From contig DDII01000001.1 in NCBI GenBank assembly GCA_002338445.1, forward strand, positions 1-34,975: 34,975 nucleotides of DNA. Reading direction: 5' to 3'. This DNA comes from Cellvibrionales bacterium UBA1854 (GTDB lineage: Bacteria; Pseudomonadota; Gammaproteobacteria; Pseudomonadales; Porticoccaceae). Below the pieces are notes generated by a model. It saw only the letters and a list, made by a program, of their open reading frames with translations. It was not told where the DNA came from and did not search any database. The position numbers and the translations under genes were made by a program. Of the stretch, positions 1-8,716 are shown piece by piece. How positions within the stretch are numbered: position 1 is the stretch's first letter; each line of letters opens with the position of its first letter.

Positions 1-1
1 G

Positions 2-1831
2 ACTGAGTACAAATATCTTATGATGTTTGTAGCTGTGCTCGTCTTTTTAGTCGGTATTTTTTTATCTGTAGAATCTGCGATTGCAGTATTTTCGGGCGCT
101 GCATGCTCCTCTTTAGCCGGTTTTATTGGTATGTATGCTGCTACGAAAGCGAATGTAAGAACTGCTATTGCTGCTCAAAAGGAGGGAGCCGCTGCGGCTC
201 TATCGGTGTCTTTTTTTGGGGGCTCTGTAATGGGTTTATGTGTAGCGTCGCTGGGATTAATAGGTCTAGGCACCCTTTATTATTTTTATAACGAATCTCA
301 CGTTCATGCTCTGGAGGGCTTTGGAATGGGAGCTTCAGTCGTTGCGTTGTTTTCAAGAGTTGGCGGCGGCATTTTTACAAAATGTGCTGATGTCGGTGCG
401 GATTTAGTCGGTAAGCTTGAAGCGGGCATACCTGAAGATGATCCACGTAACCCGGGAGTTATAGCAGATAATGTTGGCGATAATGTTGGCGATGTTGCTG
501 GTATGGGTTCAGATATTTTTGAATCTTATTGCGGGTCGATGATCGCTTCCATCGCAATCGCTTATACTTTAGGTTCTCCTGAACTAATGACGTTGCCACT
601 AGCTCTTGCCTCTATTGGATTAATTTCTTCCATCATGGGTATTATTGTGGTTAAGATACGCTCGGGAAGCTCTCCCTCAGCAGCACTTAGGTTCGGTACT
701 CTGCTAGCACCTATAATTTTTATCATTCTTGCATACTTTTTGATAGAGAGTTTATCTAATGTTTCTTTGGACGTGTGGTGGTGTGTAATTTGTGGTGCAG
801 TTGGTGGTGTGATGATTGGCTTAGTGACTGAGTTTTATACTGATACAAGTCGAAGTCCAGTCAGAAAGATCGCTAGATCGGGTGAGACAGGGTCCGCGAC
901 TGTCATGATTTCGGGACTCTCAGTTGGCATGGAATCGGTAGTTATACCAATTTTAGTTCTTGCTGGAGTAATTTTTATATCTACCGGACTTGCGGGTATC
1001 TATGGTGTTGGGATTGCAGCAGTCGGAATGTTGTCAACCGTGGGCATCACTATGGCGATTGATGCATACGGCCCTGTGGCGGACAATGCTGGAGGTATAG
1101 CTGAAATGTCTGGAATGGGTGAGGATGTGCGAGAGATTACCGATTCTCTTGACGAATTAGGCAACACCACAGCCGCGATTGGAAAAGGTTTTGCTATAGG
1201 AGCTGCCGCCTTAGCTGCTTTGGCGATAATATCTGCATATGCAGCAGTAGTATCGGTTAAAAATCCGGAGTTCTCGCTGGAGTTGACTAAACCCGTTGTG
1301 CTGGTTGGTATGTTCATTGGCGCATGTATACCATTTTTGATCTCTTCGATCACTATGACTGCTGTAGGCGATGCCGCATTTGAAATGATTAACGAGATAC
1401 GGAGACAATTTCGTGAAATCGCTGGACTAATGCAGGGCGAGTCTGATCCAGACTCAGAAAAATGTGTAGAAATCGCAACTGAGGCGGCACTTAAAAAAAT
1501 GATGCTCCCAGGGATTATTGCAGTATCAATGCCGGTTTTAGTAGGTGTTGGTCTTGGAGCAGAGGCATTGGGGGGGATGCTGGGAGGTGGATTATTGGGT
1601 TGCGTTTCTCTAGCGCTAATGATGGCAAATGCTGGTGGCGCATGGGATAACGCCAAAAAGTTTGTAGAGAAGGGTAACCATGGAGGAAAAGGCTCAAAAA
1701 CGCATGCTGCAGTTGTTGTTGGGGACACAGTTGGAGATCCCTTCAAAGATACATCCGGACCTTCCATGAATATCCTGATAAATGTAATGGCGATTGTTAG
1801 TCTTGTCATAGCGCCGCTTCTGACTATTTAG
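2..1831 (+). CDS. hppA: Membrane-bound ion-translocating pyrophosphatase, K+-dependent type (5' end outside window)
   Basis: Integral inner-membrane enzyme that hydrolyses cytoplasmic pyrophosphate and pumps H+ and/or Na+ outward. The frame is open to the left edge: codons before the first in-window ATG (20) read TEYKYL and match the family's EYKYL..F stretch, so the true start lies upstream and perhaps 60-70 N-terminal residues are missing. The hallmark motif DVGADLVGKLEAGIPEDDPRN is followed by the acidic DNVGDNVGDVAGMGSD loop. The C-terminal block has GGAWDNAKKF and GDTVGDPFKDTSGPS, which bind Mg-PPi. In GNTTAAIGKGFAIG the residue after GNTT is Ala (codon 1172-1174) and Gly follows three residues later, the pattern of K+-stimulated enzymes; K+-independent ones have Lys and Thr. 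At least a dozen hydrophobic segments are visible. I cannot tell H+ from Na+ pumping. The next gene starts 69 nt downstream on the same strand. Confidence 0.95.
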   Translation, partial: TEYKYLMMFVAVLVFLVGIFLSVESAIAVFSGAACSSLAGFIGMYAATKANVRTAIAAQKEGAAAALSVSFFGGSVMGLCVASLGLIGLGTLYYFYNESHVHALEGFGMGASVVALFSRVGGGIFTKCADVGADLVGKLEAGIPEDDPRNPGVIADNVGDNVGDVAGMGSDIFESYCGSMIASIAIAYTLGSPELMTLPLALASIGLISSIMGIIVVKIRSGSSPSAALRFGTLLAPIIFIILAYFLIESLSNVSLDVWWCVICGAVGGVMIGLVTEFYTDTSRSPVRKIARSGETGSATVMISGLSVGMESVVIPILVLAGVIFISTGLAGIYGVGIAAVGMLSTVGITMAIDAYGPVADNAGGIAEMSGMGEDVREITDSLDELGNTTAAIGKGFAIGAAALAALAIISAYAAVVSVKNPEFSLELTKPVVLVGMFIGACIPFLISSITMTAVGDAAFEMINEIRRQFREIAGLMQGESDPDSEKCVEIATEAALKKMMLPGIIAVSMPVLVGVGLGAEALGGMLGGGLLGCVSLALMMANAGGAWDNAKKFVEKGNHGGKGSKTHAAVVVGDTVGDPFKDTSGPSMNILINVMAIVSLVIAPLLTI

Positions 1832-1900
1832 TTTCGGGTAAGGCCATATTTCCAGATAATAAACTCTAAAGGTTGTCATCTGTCCCGAGGAGGTGGTTCT

Positions 1901-2974
1901 GTGAACTCAAATGCTCTGGTATCGGTCCTTTTATTCTTCACTATACTGATATGGTTGGTGAGTGGGCTTTGGTTCCCGAAGGAAACTGAATCTGTTAATG
2001 ATTTAAGTGTCAGGGAGGATGCTGCGCCAACTCGAGTGCAAGCAAAGCATGTTTTGGGGAAGTCTTATTCTCCTATTATGAAATTGTTCGCAGAAACTCA
2101 TGCTAATCGGCATGTTTTTTTGAAGGCACAAATACCCGGCGAAGTTATCACTACCTCGCAATTACGAGGAGGATTCGTGACTGCTGGACAAACAATCTGC
2201 GAACTGGACGGCGATGGCCGCAGAGCAGACTATGTGAGCGCACAGTCAACCTTTGATACATCACAACTTGAATACTCGGGGTTTTTGAGTCTAAAGCGAA
2301 ATCAGTTTCAATCTGAATTAACAATTGCCAGAGCAGCCGCAAATTTAGAGAGGGCTAGAGTTCGTCTAGATCTTGCTAAAGAAGCAGTTGATGATCTTCA
2401 GATAAAGGCGCCTTTTAATGGTTTTTTAGAGACAAGATTTGCGGAAGTCGGGGATTATTTGCAACCCGGAGAATTATGTGGATTGATAGTTGAACTCAAT
2501 CCATTACGGGTGAGGGCTCATGTGACAGATCTTCAAATTAGCCAAGTCGAGACTGCACAATTTGTTGAGTTCGAGGCTAGTAATGGCGAGAAGCACCCGG
2601 CCACAATTAACTATATATCTAGCATGGCTGATTCTCAAATTCGAACATTTTTGGTCGAGGCAATATTCCCTAATCCTGCGTCGCAAATGCGATCAGGAGT
2701 GATGGGAAAGTTAATCGTCACTGCCCCTAAGGTTATAGCGCACCAAATTCCAGGTTCCGTTTTATTACTCGATGATAATGGAGAAATTATTGTTAGGACA
2801 ATTTCGGGTGACAACGTCGTCAAAAACGTAAATGTAGACATTATTGGTGAGAGTGAGCACGCAGTTTGGGTGTCGGGGTTGCCAAAAACTGTTGCCGTCA
2901 TAACGGTTGGACAGAATTATGTGTTAGCTGGTGAGATAATTGATCCAGTTTTTGAAGATAGTCAAAATGACTAA
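1901..2974 (+). CDS. RND efflux periplasmic adaptor (membrane fusion protein)
   Basis: Periplasmic adaptor (HlyD/AcrA-like) that would link the RND permease encoded next to an outer-membrane channel. The start is GTG, decided by a strong ribosome-binding site AGGAGGT at 1888-1894, six bases upstream. Residues about 7-24 form one hydrophobic N-terminal anchor, with no clear lipobox. Residues about 75-103 look like the first half of a lipoyl/biotinyl-like hairpin (IPGEV...GQTICELD). A helical, coiled-coil-prone segment follows to about residue 178, then the second lipoyl half (IKAPFNGFLETRFAEVGDYL) and a beta-barrel. At 357 residues it has normal family length. Its 3' end overlaps the permease gene by 8 nt, indicating translational coupling. 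No TolC-like gene is in the window, so the outer-membrane partner is unknown, as is the substrate. Confidence 0.88.
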   Translation: MNSNALVSVLLFFTILIWLVSGLWFPKETESVNDLSVREDAAPTRVQAKHVLGKSYSPIMKLFAETHANRHVFLKAQIPGEVITTSQLRGGFVTAGQTICELDGDGRRADYVSAQSTFDTSQLEYSGFLSLKRNQFQSELTIARAAANLERARVRLDLAKEAVDDLQIKAPFNGFLETRFAEVGDYLQPGELCGLIVELNPLRVRAHVTDLQISQVETAQFVEFEASNGEKHPATINYISSMADSQIRTFLVEAIFPNPASQMRSGVMGKLIVTAPKVIAHQIPGSVLLLDDNGEIIVRTISGDNVVKNVNVDIIGESEHAVWVSGLPKTVAVITVGQNYVLAGEIIDPVFEDSQND

Positions 2975-5900
2975 AGATGAAGCAGAGAGCCTACCTATCG
3001 GAGATTTCATAAACTCGCTCATAAAGACACCGAAAGTTACCTTATTTATAATGCTTTTAGTTTTGTTTATGGGTGTTTTAGCATTTAAAACTATACCTGT
3101 TGAAATGGAACCCGACATACAGGTGCCTGTCTTTTTAGTGTTGGTACAACACGAGGGGATTTCACCAGAAGACGGCGCTCGGTTACTAATGAAACCAATC
3201 GAGATTGAATTAAAAAAATTAGATGGAGTCGAGGAAATAAATGGGATTGCTCAGGATGACTCAATTCAAATTATTGTACAGTTTGAGATTGATCTTCAAG
3301 TAGAGGGGTCATTAACTGAACTAAGGAACGCAGTAGAGAGGGCGAGTACAAAATTTCCAGAGGGTACTGAGGAACCAATTATAGAAGAAATAAGTATTCG
3401 CTTACCCGAGGTAGTTGTTGCGTTTGCTGCGTTGGAAGAATCTCATCGAGAGCTAAGCACCATTGCAAAGCATTTTGAAGCAGAGTTTGAAAAGTTGCCG
3501 CATGTATTGGAGGTTAAACTGGGTGGGTATCGGGAAGAGGTATTAGAGATCTTACTCCTGCCAGAGAGACTGAGATATTTTCAGATTACATTAGATGAAA
3601 TACTTAATGTTTTTTCAGTAAACAACCTTGTTGTACCTGCTGGTCAACTAGATACGACATCAGGTCTTTTTGCAATAAAGCTACCTGCCCCAATTAAGGA
3701 TGAGCGAGACGTCAGAGAAATTCCAATCAAAAGTTCCGGAAGTGGAGTGGTAAAGATTGGCGACGTGGCTCAAATCGCGCGAAAATTTAAGGACGCTAAC
3801 GGATTCAGCACGTTAAATGGTATTGATGCGATTACACTCGACGTGTTGAAGCGTCCGGGTGCGAATTCTATTGAAACAGTGCAATCGGTCAGAGACTTGG
3901 TTGCACGAGATCGCCACTTATTTTCTAAAAATATCAACATAGACTTCTTATTTGATTCAGCTCCTTATTCTCAGGCGCTTATAGATGAGCTATCGGGGAA
4001 TATTCTAACCGCGATGGCCTTTATTCTTATTCTCGTAGTTGCTACGTTGGGTCCTCAATCAGGTATCTTGGTGACACTAGCAGTTCCATTTTGTCTTCTT
4101 GGATCGCTAATTGTAATTTTGTTTCTGGGGTATAGCTATAACTTCGTCGTAATGTTTGGTTTGTTATTATCACTAGGAATGCTGATTGATGGTGCGATTG
4201 TAGTGGTTGAATTTGCAGATGCGAGAATGAAAACTGGTGCAAACGCTTTAGAGGCTTATAAAGAGGCGGTTGAGAGGATGAGATTACCGATTACTGCATC
4301 TATAGGAACAACTTTGGCCGCCTTCTCGCCCTTACTGTTTTGGCCGGGTACAACTGGTAAATTTATGGCTTACATGCCAATGACTGTATTCGCAGTGCTT
4401 CTTTGGTCATTGTTATACGCATTGATATTTGCACCAACGCTTGGGGTAGTTATTGAGCGCAGCTTTCTCCCTATTGATTCCAAAAATCGAAGTTATCAGT
4501 CAAAATACCCCTCGATTGGCTGGTTAGCGTATTTTTACACCACCTACCTAAAACTTTTAAGGGAGGTGATCAATCGGCCACTGACATCGGTTGCTCTATT
4601 GCTTACATTTTTGTTTTTAGTGTTTTTAGGATATGCAAAGTATGGGGCTGGAAGTGAATTTTTTACAGAGACTGAAAACCGATTCGGTACTATATCAGTG
4701 CGGGCTCAAGGCAATCTCTCTGTTAGTCAAAAACGCGAACTTACCGATCAAGTAGCCAAAAGTATCGGTGAGTTTGACGAAATCAAAAGCCTTCATGCCA
4801 CTAGTGGAGAGGCCTGGTTGGTTCAAAGAGACACAAGTAGAGACCAAATAAGTGTATTTTTCGTCGAACTTACTCCTAGTAAAGAACGCGATTTGTCTAG
4901 TACGGAGGTTTTTGAAAAAGTTCGAGTAGCTCTATCCAAAATACCTGGCATTATTGCTACGGGCCAAAATCTTGAGAATGGCCCGCCAGTAGGAAAGGAT
5001 TTACAACTTCAAATTTCTTCTACAGATCGTGACGCAATGTATCGAACTGCGGGTGTGGTAAAAAAATGGATTTCAAAAAACGTTGCTGGATTTAGAGATT
5101 TGGAGGATACGATGCCCATTGCGGGTGTCCAATGGGAATTTCAGATTGATCGGTCTTTAGCGTCTTTGACTGATGTAAATGTCAAGACTTTAGGACAGTC
5201 GATACAATTGGTTACAAATGGGTTACCTTTGAGTCATTTTAGACCCGATGATGCTGAGGAAGAGGTTGAAATACGCCTCAGGTATCCGAAACTGCAACGA
5301 AATTTCGCTGAATTAGATGGTCTTTTGGTCAACTCAGCCCTGGGTTCTATCCCGATAAGTATTTTTTCGAACAGACGGCCTGTTCGAAAAATTGACAAAA
5401 TAAATAGGCTAGATATGCAAGAGTCAGTCATGGTAATGGCGTCTTCGGAGGAAGATTTTCTGATCGATGACCAAATGCAACAAATTGCTAAATGGCTTGA
5501 GACTGCAGATATTCCTCGCAATGTCGAAGTAAAATTTCGGGGGGTCAATGAGGAGCAGGCTGAATCCGAAAATTTTTTGTTAGTATCGTTTGGAATGGCT
5601 TTGGGACTTATGCTGGTACTTATGCTTTCCCACTTTAACAGCTTTTATCAGACATTTTTAATTCTATTTTCTGTGGTAATATCTACGGCTGGAGTTTTGC
5701 TGGGATTGCTGGTCGGTAACGACGTATTTAGCATCACGCTGACAGGTATTGGTATCGTAGCTTTGGCCGGGATTGTTGTGAATAATAACATCGTCTTGCT
5801 ACACACCTATAATCATATAAGAAAAAATAGGATCGGGATATCACCTGAGACAGCGGTTTTTGAGGCCACAAAATCCCGTCTCCGACCGATTATTTTGACT

Positions 5901-6143
5901 TCTACAACAACCATTGTGGGATTACTCCCACTTGCCAACGGTATGAGTATTGACATTGTTAACCGCACATGGGAGATCGGCGGAATGATTGTTTCCTGGT
6001 GGCAGCCGCTTGCAAGTGCTATTGTCGATGGTTTGTTGTTGTCTACCGTAATGACTCTGTTGTTAACTCCTGCCCTGTTAGTTTTACCGAGTAGGATCCG
6101 TGGGATATTGTCTATGATTGTGTTTGCATCGGAAAAGAGGTGA
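2967..6143 (+). CDS. RND family efflux permease (AcrB-like)
   Basis: Inner-membrane trimeric proton-driven exporter of 1058 residues. I place the start at ATG 2967 rather than a TTG at 2940: it gives the normal cytoplasmic N-terminus just before transmembrane helix 1 (TLFIMLLVLFMGVLAF), and the codons between would overlap the adaptor further. The two-fold RND layout is visible: TM1, a large periplasmic loop, TM2-6, then the repeat with TM7-12. TM4 carries LIDGAIVVVE, in which Asp408 is kept but the second Asp of the AcrB pair is Gly. TM10 carries GIVVNNNIVLL, with Asn where AcrB has its relay Lys. This D/G and N arrangement resembles a subgroup of uncharacterised HAE-type pumps, so drug specificity should not be inferred from AcrB. 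It is translationally coupled to the adaptor by an 8-nt overlap. Confidence 0.92.
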   Translation: MTKDEAESLPIGDFINSLIKTPKVTLFIMLLVLFMGVLAFKTIPVEMEPDIQVPVFLVLVQHEGISPEDGARLLMKPIEIELKKLDGVEEINGIAQDDSIQIIVQFEIDLQVEGSLTELRNAVERASTKFPEGTEEPIIEEISIRLPEVVVAFAALEESHRELSTIAKHFEAEFEKLPHVLEVKLGGYREEVLEILLLPERLRYFQITLDEILNVFSVNNLVVPAGQLDTTSGLFAIKLPAPIKDERDVREIPIKSSGSGVVKIGDVAQIARKFKDANGFSTLNGIDAITLDVLKRPGANSIETVQSVRDLVARDRHLFSKNINIDFLFDSAPYSQALIDELSGNILTAMAFILILVVATLGPQSGILVTLAVPFCLLGSLIVILFLGYSYNFVVMFGLLLSLGMLIDGAIVVVEFADARMKTGANALEAYKEAVERMRLPITASIGTTLAAFSPLLFWPGTTGKFMAYMPMTVFAVLLWSLLYALIFAPTLGVVIERSFLPIDSKNRSYQSKYPSIGWLAYFYTTYLKLLREVINRPLTSVALLLTFLFLVFLGYAKYGAGSEFFTETENRFGTISVRAQGNLSVSQKRELTDQVAKSIGEFDEIKSLHATSGEAWLVQRDTSRDQISVFFVELTPSKERDLSSTEVFEKVRVALSKIPGIIATGQNLENGPPVGKDLQLQISSTDRDAMYRTAGVVKKWISKNVAGFRDLEDTMPIAGVQWEFQIDRSLASLTDVNVKTLGQSIQLVTNGLPLSHFRPDDAEEEVEIRLRYPKLQRNFAELDGLLVNSALGSIPISIFSNRRPVRKIDKINRLDMQESVMVMASSEEDFLIDDQMQQIAKWLETADIPRNVEVKFRGVNEEQAESENFLLVSFGMALGLMLVLMLSHFNSFYQTFLILFSVVISTAGVLLGLLVGNDVFSITLTGIGIVALAGIVVNNNIVLLHTYNHIRKNRIGISPETAVFEATKSRLRPIILTSTTTIVGLLPLANGMSIDIVNRTWEIGGMIVSWWQPLASAIVDGLLLSTVMTLLLTPALLVLPSRIRGILSMIVFASEKR
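5363..5391 (+). repeat. Perfect 12-bp inverted repeat with 5-nt loop inside the RND gene
   Basis: The arms TTTTTCGAACAG (5363-5374) and CTGTTCGAAAAA (5380-5391) are exact reverse complements around the loop ACGGC. It lies wholly in coding sequence of the permease (residues FSNRRPVRK region). No U-run follows the right arm on either strand beyond the arm itself, so it is not a standard terminator. It could be an mRNA hairpin or chance. Confidence 0.7.
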
Positions 6144-6209
6144 TTTGATTGGATTGTTTGCCGATTAAAAATTCGCTACTATTTAAAAAAGTTTTTTGAT
6201 AAATACACA

Positions 6210-6548
6210 GTGAAGCTGAGTAAAAAATCCATACGAAAAGAGATCTTGGCAAAAACACAAGACTATCTCTCTAGTGGTGGATTGATAGAGGAAGTATCGC
6301 TTGGGGAGTCAGGCCAAAATACCAAAGAGCCAAGAGTCCGACCAGCCATTAAGATTGACGAATCCTCAGAAAACAAGATTTATCTCACTGACGTTATTGC
6401 AACAATCGATGCTCGCAAAGTGAAAACTATTAAGTCCATAACTCTCACTGAAAATCACTCCGGAAGGCACAAAAAACTCATTTATGATGACTTTGGCGAA
6501 CCATTACGCGAGGTATGGGTCGACTCGAGGGTCAGATCAAAACGTTGA
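6210..6548 (+). CDS. Small basic protein of unknown function
   Basis: A 112-residue Lys/Arg-rich soluble protein with no signal peptide or membrane segment. I do not recognise the family with confidence. The N-terminal 40 residues hold a helix-like stretch followed by DYLSSGGLIEEV and GESG. I recall a similar helix-plus-'GG-I-x-x-V' pattern in short gammaproteobacterial regulators of the SutA kind, but this is from memory and weak. The only available start is GTG 6210, and no clear ribosome-binding site precedes it. The gene sits 66 nt after the RND stop and in the same reading frame, with no stop codon between, so no ATG start is possible in that gap. Codon composition looks like that of its neighbours. 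It may be co-transcribed with the pump genes, or be an independent gene ending 172 nt before the convergent lipA. Confidence 0.6.
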   Translation: MKLSKKSIRKEILAKTQDYLSSGGLIEEVSLGESGQNTKEPRVRPAIKIDESSENKIYLTDVIATIDARKVKTIKSITLTENHSGRHKKLIYDDFGEPLREVWVDSRVRSKR

Positions 6549-6720
6549 ATTGGATATTAGCTTTGCTTTTCTGATTCATCTTCCACGAAAAGAGTGAGTA
6601 CTAAAGACTATAAGTATACAACTGCAAGCTCTGATCAATGAATCAGGAACGAGATAAGGTGTTATTCTATACATAAACTTCTCAAAGACCGTTGGACAAA
6701 ATAGGAGTACCGTTCACTCT

Positions 6721-7692
6721 TTACTGCCCTAGAGCTTGTTTTTCCGCATGATAACTGGACCTCACTAAAGGTCCGCAAACAGCATGTGTGAAGCCGATAT
6801 TTAGCGCATATTTGGCATATTCTTCAAATTCTTTGGGGGTAACAAACCTGTCAATTTTTAAATGATTAACTGACGGCTGAAGATATTGGCCCACGGTCAG
6901 CATCGTAACACCGTTGGAGCGAAGATCATCAATTGTCTTGAAGATATCAGTTTTAGTTTCCCCGAGGCCTACCATGAGGCCTGATTTTGTTGGTATCTCT
7001 GGATTCCTTGATAAATATTCGCTCAATAGACGCAGAGACCACTTATAATTTGCTCCAGGTCTAACCTTTCTATACAGATCTGGAATCGTCTCAACATTGT
7101 GATTAAAAACATCGGGTGGAGAATCGCTCAAGATATCCAATGCGACATCCATACGTCCGCGGAAATCGGGCACTAATACCTCGATCTTCAAATCTGGAAT
7201 TTTTTGTCTCGCTGAGCGTATACAGTCTGCAAAGTGTTGAGCCCCACCATCACGAAGATCATCTCTGTCCACTGAGGTAATCACAACATATTTTAAATCC
7301 ATTTCTGAAATAGCTTGAGATAAATTTTTTGGCTCATTTTTATCTAAGGGTAGAGGCTTTCCATGACCTACATCACAAAATGGACATCGCCGAGTGCAGA
7401 TATCGCCCATAATCATGAACGTTGCAGTTCCATTAGAGAAACATTCATTGAGATTAGGGCATGATGCTTCTTCACAGACTGTGGATAGCCTATTTTTTCG
7501 TAATACATTTTTAATGAGGTGAACCTTTCGAGAGGTGCTAATTGGAGCTCTCAACCATGCTGGTTTCCGAATAATTTCTTTTGAAGGAATCACTTTTACT
7601 GGAATTCGTTCTACCTTGCTGGCGTTTCGGTGCTTTTCCCCTTGCTTAAGTCTCGCAGACCTTTGAGGGGGTGAGCTAGCTTTTGTATTCAT
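6721..7692 (-). CDS. lipA: Lipoyl synthase (radical SAM)
   Basis: Inserts two sulfur atoms into protein-bound octanoyl groups to make lipoyl cofactors of pyruvate and 2-oxoglutarate dehydrogenases and the glycine cleavage H protein. The first ATG is 7692; a TTG directly before it would add one residue. With the ATG the protein has 323 residues. The auxiliary 4Fe-4S cluster motif CEEASCPNLNEC gives Cys73, Cys78 and Cys84. The radical SAM motif CTRRCPFC gives Cys99, Cys103 and Cys106. The C-terminal RSSYHAE motif holds the serine ligand of the auxiliary cluster. The N-terminal 40 residues are basic and poorly conserved. It is the last gene of the minus-strand cluster, 27 nt after lipB, the enzyme that supplies its substrate. 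All expected residues are present. Confidence 0.98.
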   Translation of the reverse strand: MNTKASSPPQRSARLKQGEKHRNASKVERIPVKVIPSKEIIRKPAWLRAPISTSRKVHLIKNVLRKNRLSTVCEEASCPNLNECFSNGTATFMIMGDICTRRCPFCDVGHGKPLPLDKNEPKNLSQAISEMDLKYVVITSVDRDDLRDGGAQHFADCIRSARQKIPDLKIEVLVPDFRGRMDVALDILSDSPPDVFNHNVETIPDLYRKVRPGANYKWSLRLLSEYLSRNPEIPTKSGLMVGLGETKTDIFKTIDDLRSNGVTMLTVGQYLQPSVNHLKIDRFVTPKEFEEYAKYALNIGFTHAVCGPLVRSSYHAEKQALGQ

Positions 7693-7719
7693 CAAAGAAA
7701 ACCCATATTAGTTGAACTA

Positions 7720-8382
7720 TCATATGTCGTGATTATACGGGGATTGAATAATGTTTGAGTGACAAAATTGGAAGTTCTGTATAAATTTCTCCAACAAAAT
7801 AGCTGAGATCATCGGTAGTGATATTTTACCTTTTACTTGGTCAGAAATCTGCGTCATGGTCACATCTTGACCGCATGGGTAGATCTGCTTCCAAGGACTA
7901 AGATCCATGTCGACGTTCAAACTGAATCCATGATACGAGCAGTAATTTTTTACTCGAAGACCTATCGATGCAATCTTCTCTTTACCAACATAAACCCCTG
8001 GAAATCCTGGTTGTGTTGACGCAATTATTTCCGAGCGGTTCAGAGCATCAATAATGATATTTTCTAATTCCGCAACCAACCTACGAATGGAAAGATTTTT
8101 GCGTTTTAAATCAATTAGCACATAAGCGACCACTTGCCCTAATCCGTGATAGGTAACTTGACCTCCCCGGTCGCTCTTAATTACTGGGATGTTATTTGAA
8201 AAAAAAATATCTTTCTTTCTACCTGTTAGCCCTACGGTAAAAGTTGGGGGGTGCTCTAACAACCATATCTCATCCAAAGTTTCAGCTGTTCTTGTTTTTG
8301 TAAAATGGTGCATGGCCATGAGCGTGCTCTGATAGGCCTGGATTCCGAGTTGACGTACTTGAATCTTTTTGGATGCGTACAT
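7720..8382 (-). CDS. lipB: Lipoyl(octanoyl) transferase
   Basis: Transfers octanoate from octanoyl-acyl carrier protein to lipoyl domains, the step before LipA. The protein has 220 residues, typical of the family. The signature RGGQVTYHGLGQ (residues about 72-83) and the catalytic pair Lys136 (KEKIASIG) and Cys170 (YPCG) are visible, so it should be active. The ATG at 8382 lies 2 nt after the TAA of the upstream ybeD-like gene, which suggests translational coupling, and lipA follows 27 nt downstream. The last roughly 15 residues are variable. Confidence 0.97.
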   Translation of the reverse strand: MYASKKIQVRQLGIQAYQSTLMAMHHFTKTRTAETLDEIWLLEHPPTFTVGLTGRKKDIFFSNNIPVIKSDRGGQVTYHGLGQVVAYVLIDLKRKNLSIRRLVAELENIIIDALNRSEIIASTQPGFPGVYVGKEKIASIGLRVKNYCSYHGFSLNVDMDLSPWKQIYPCGQDVTMTQISDQVKGKISLPMISAILLEKFIQNFQFCHSNIIQSPYNHDI

Positions 8383-8384
8383 TT

Positions 8385-8678
8385 TTATAGCACCAAGCGC
8401 ACGCGGGAGCAGGCCTTTAGATCATGAAAAATAGCATCAAGTTGTGGTTTTCCTGTTGCAATTATATTCACGGTCAGAGCGATCCAAGTACCACGTGCAC
8501 TAATTCGTGTTGATGCGAGGGTTTGATCAAAGTCTGGAACAAAGTTCTCTAATACAGTAGTTACTTGTGATTTAAAATCCGAATGATTTTCTCCAATAAT
8601 TTTAATTGGGTAGTCGCAAGGAAAGATGACTTTTGGCGGCTCATTTAACATAGATTTAATCGATGCGTTATTAGACAC
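8385..8678 (-). CDS. ybeD: YbeD/DUF493 (UPF0250) family protein
   Basis: A 97-residue cytoplasmic protein of the small ferredoxin-fold ACT-like YbeD family, conserved next to dacA and lipB in many gammaproteobacteria. In E. coli its biochemical role is not settled; the linkage hints at lipoate metabolism or a regulatory role, which is inference. Visible family features are the central FPCDYPIKIIGE segment, the basic Ser/Arg-containing SARGTWIALTVNI strand, and the C-terminal DLKACSRVRLVL strand. The start is GTG at 8678. An ATG two bases away is out of frame. It lies 38 nt after dacA and 2 nt before lipB. Confidence 0.88.
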   Translation of the reverse strand: MSNNASIKSMLNEPPKVIFPCDYPIKIIGENHSDFKSQVTTVLENFVPDFDQTLASTRISARGTWIALTVNIIATGKPQLDAIFHDLKACSRVRLVL

Positions 8679-8716
8679 ATTTTATACTCGAGCATAAGGT
8701 GAATCGCTATAAAAGA

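Noticed and set aside
455..500. Direct repeat GATAATGTTGGC in hppA
   Set aside because: It encodes the conserved DNVGDNVGD motif of the family, so it is explained by protein function.
1000..1809. 269-residue minus-strand frame inside the pyrophosphatase gene
   Set aside because: It is antisense to highly conserved hppA motifs and shows only Pro/Ser/Ala-rich low-complexity translation.
5371..5383. LexA (SOS) box in the RND gene stem-loop
   Set aside because: The half-sites are in the order ACAG-N5-CTGT, the reverse of the gammaproteobacterial CTGT-N8-ACAG box.
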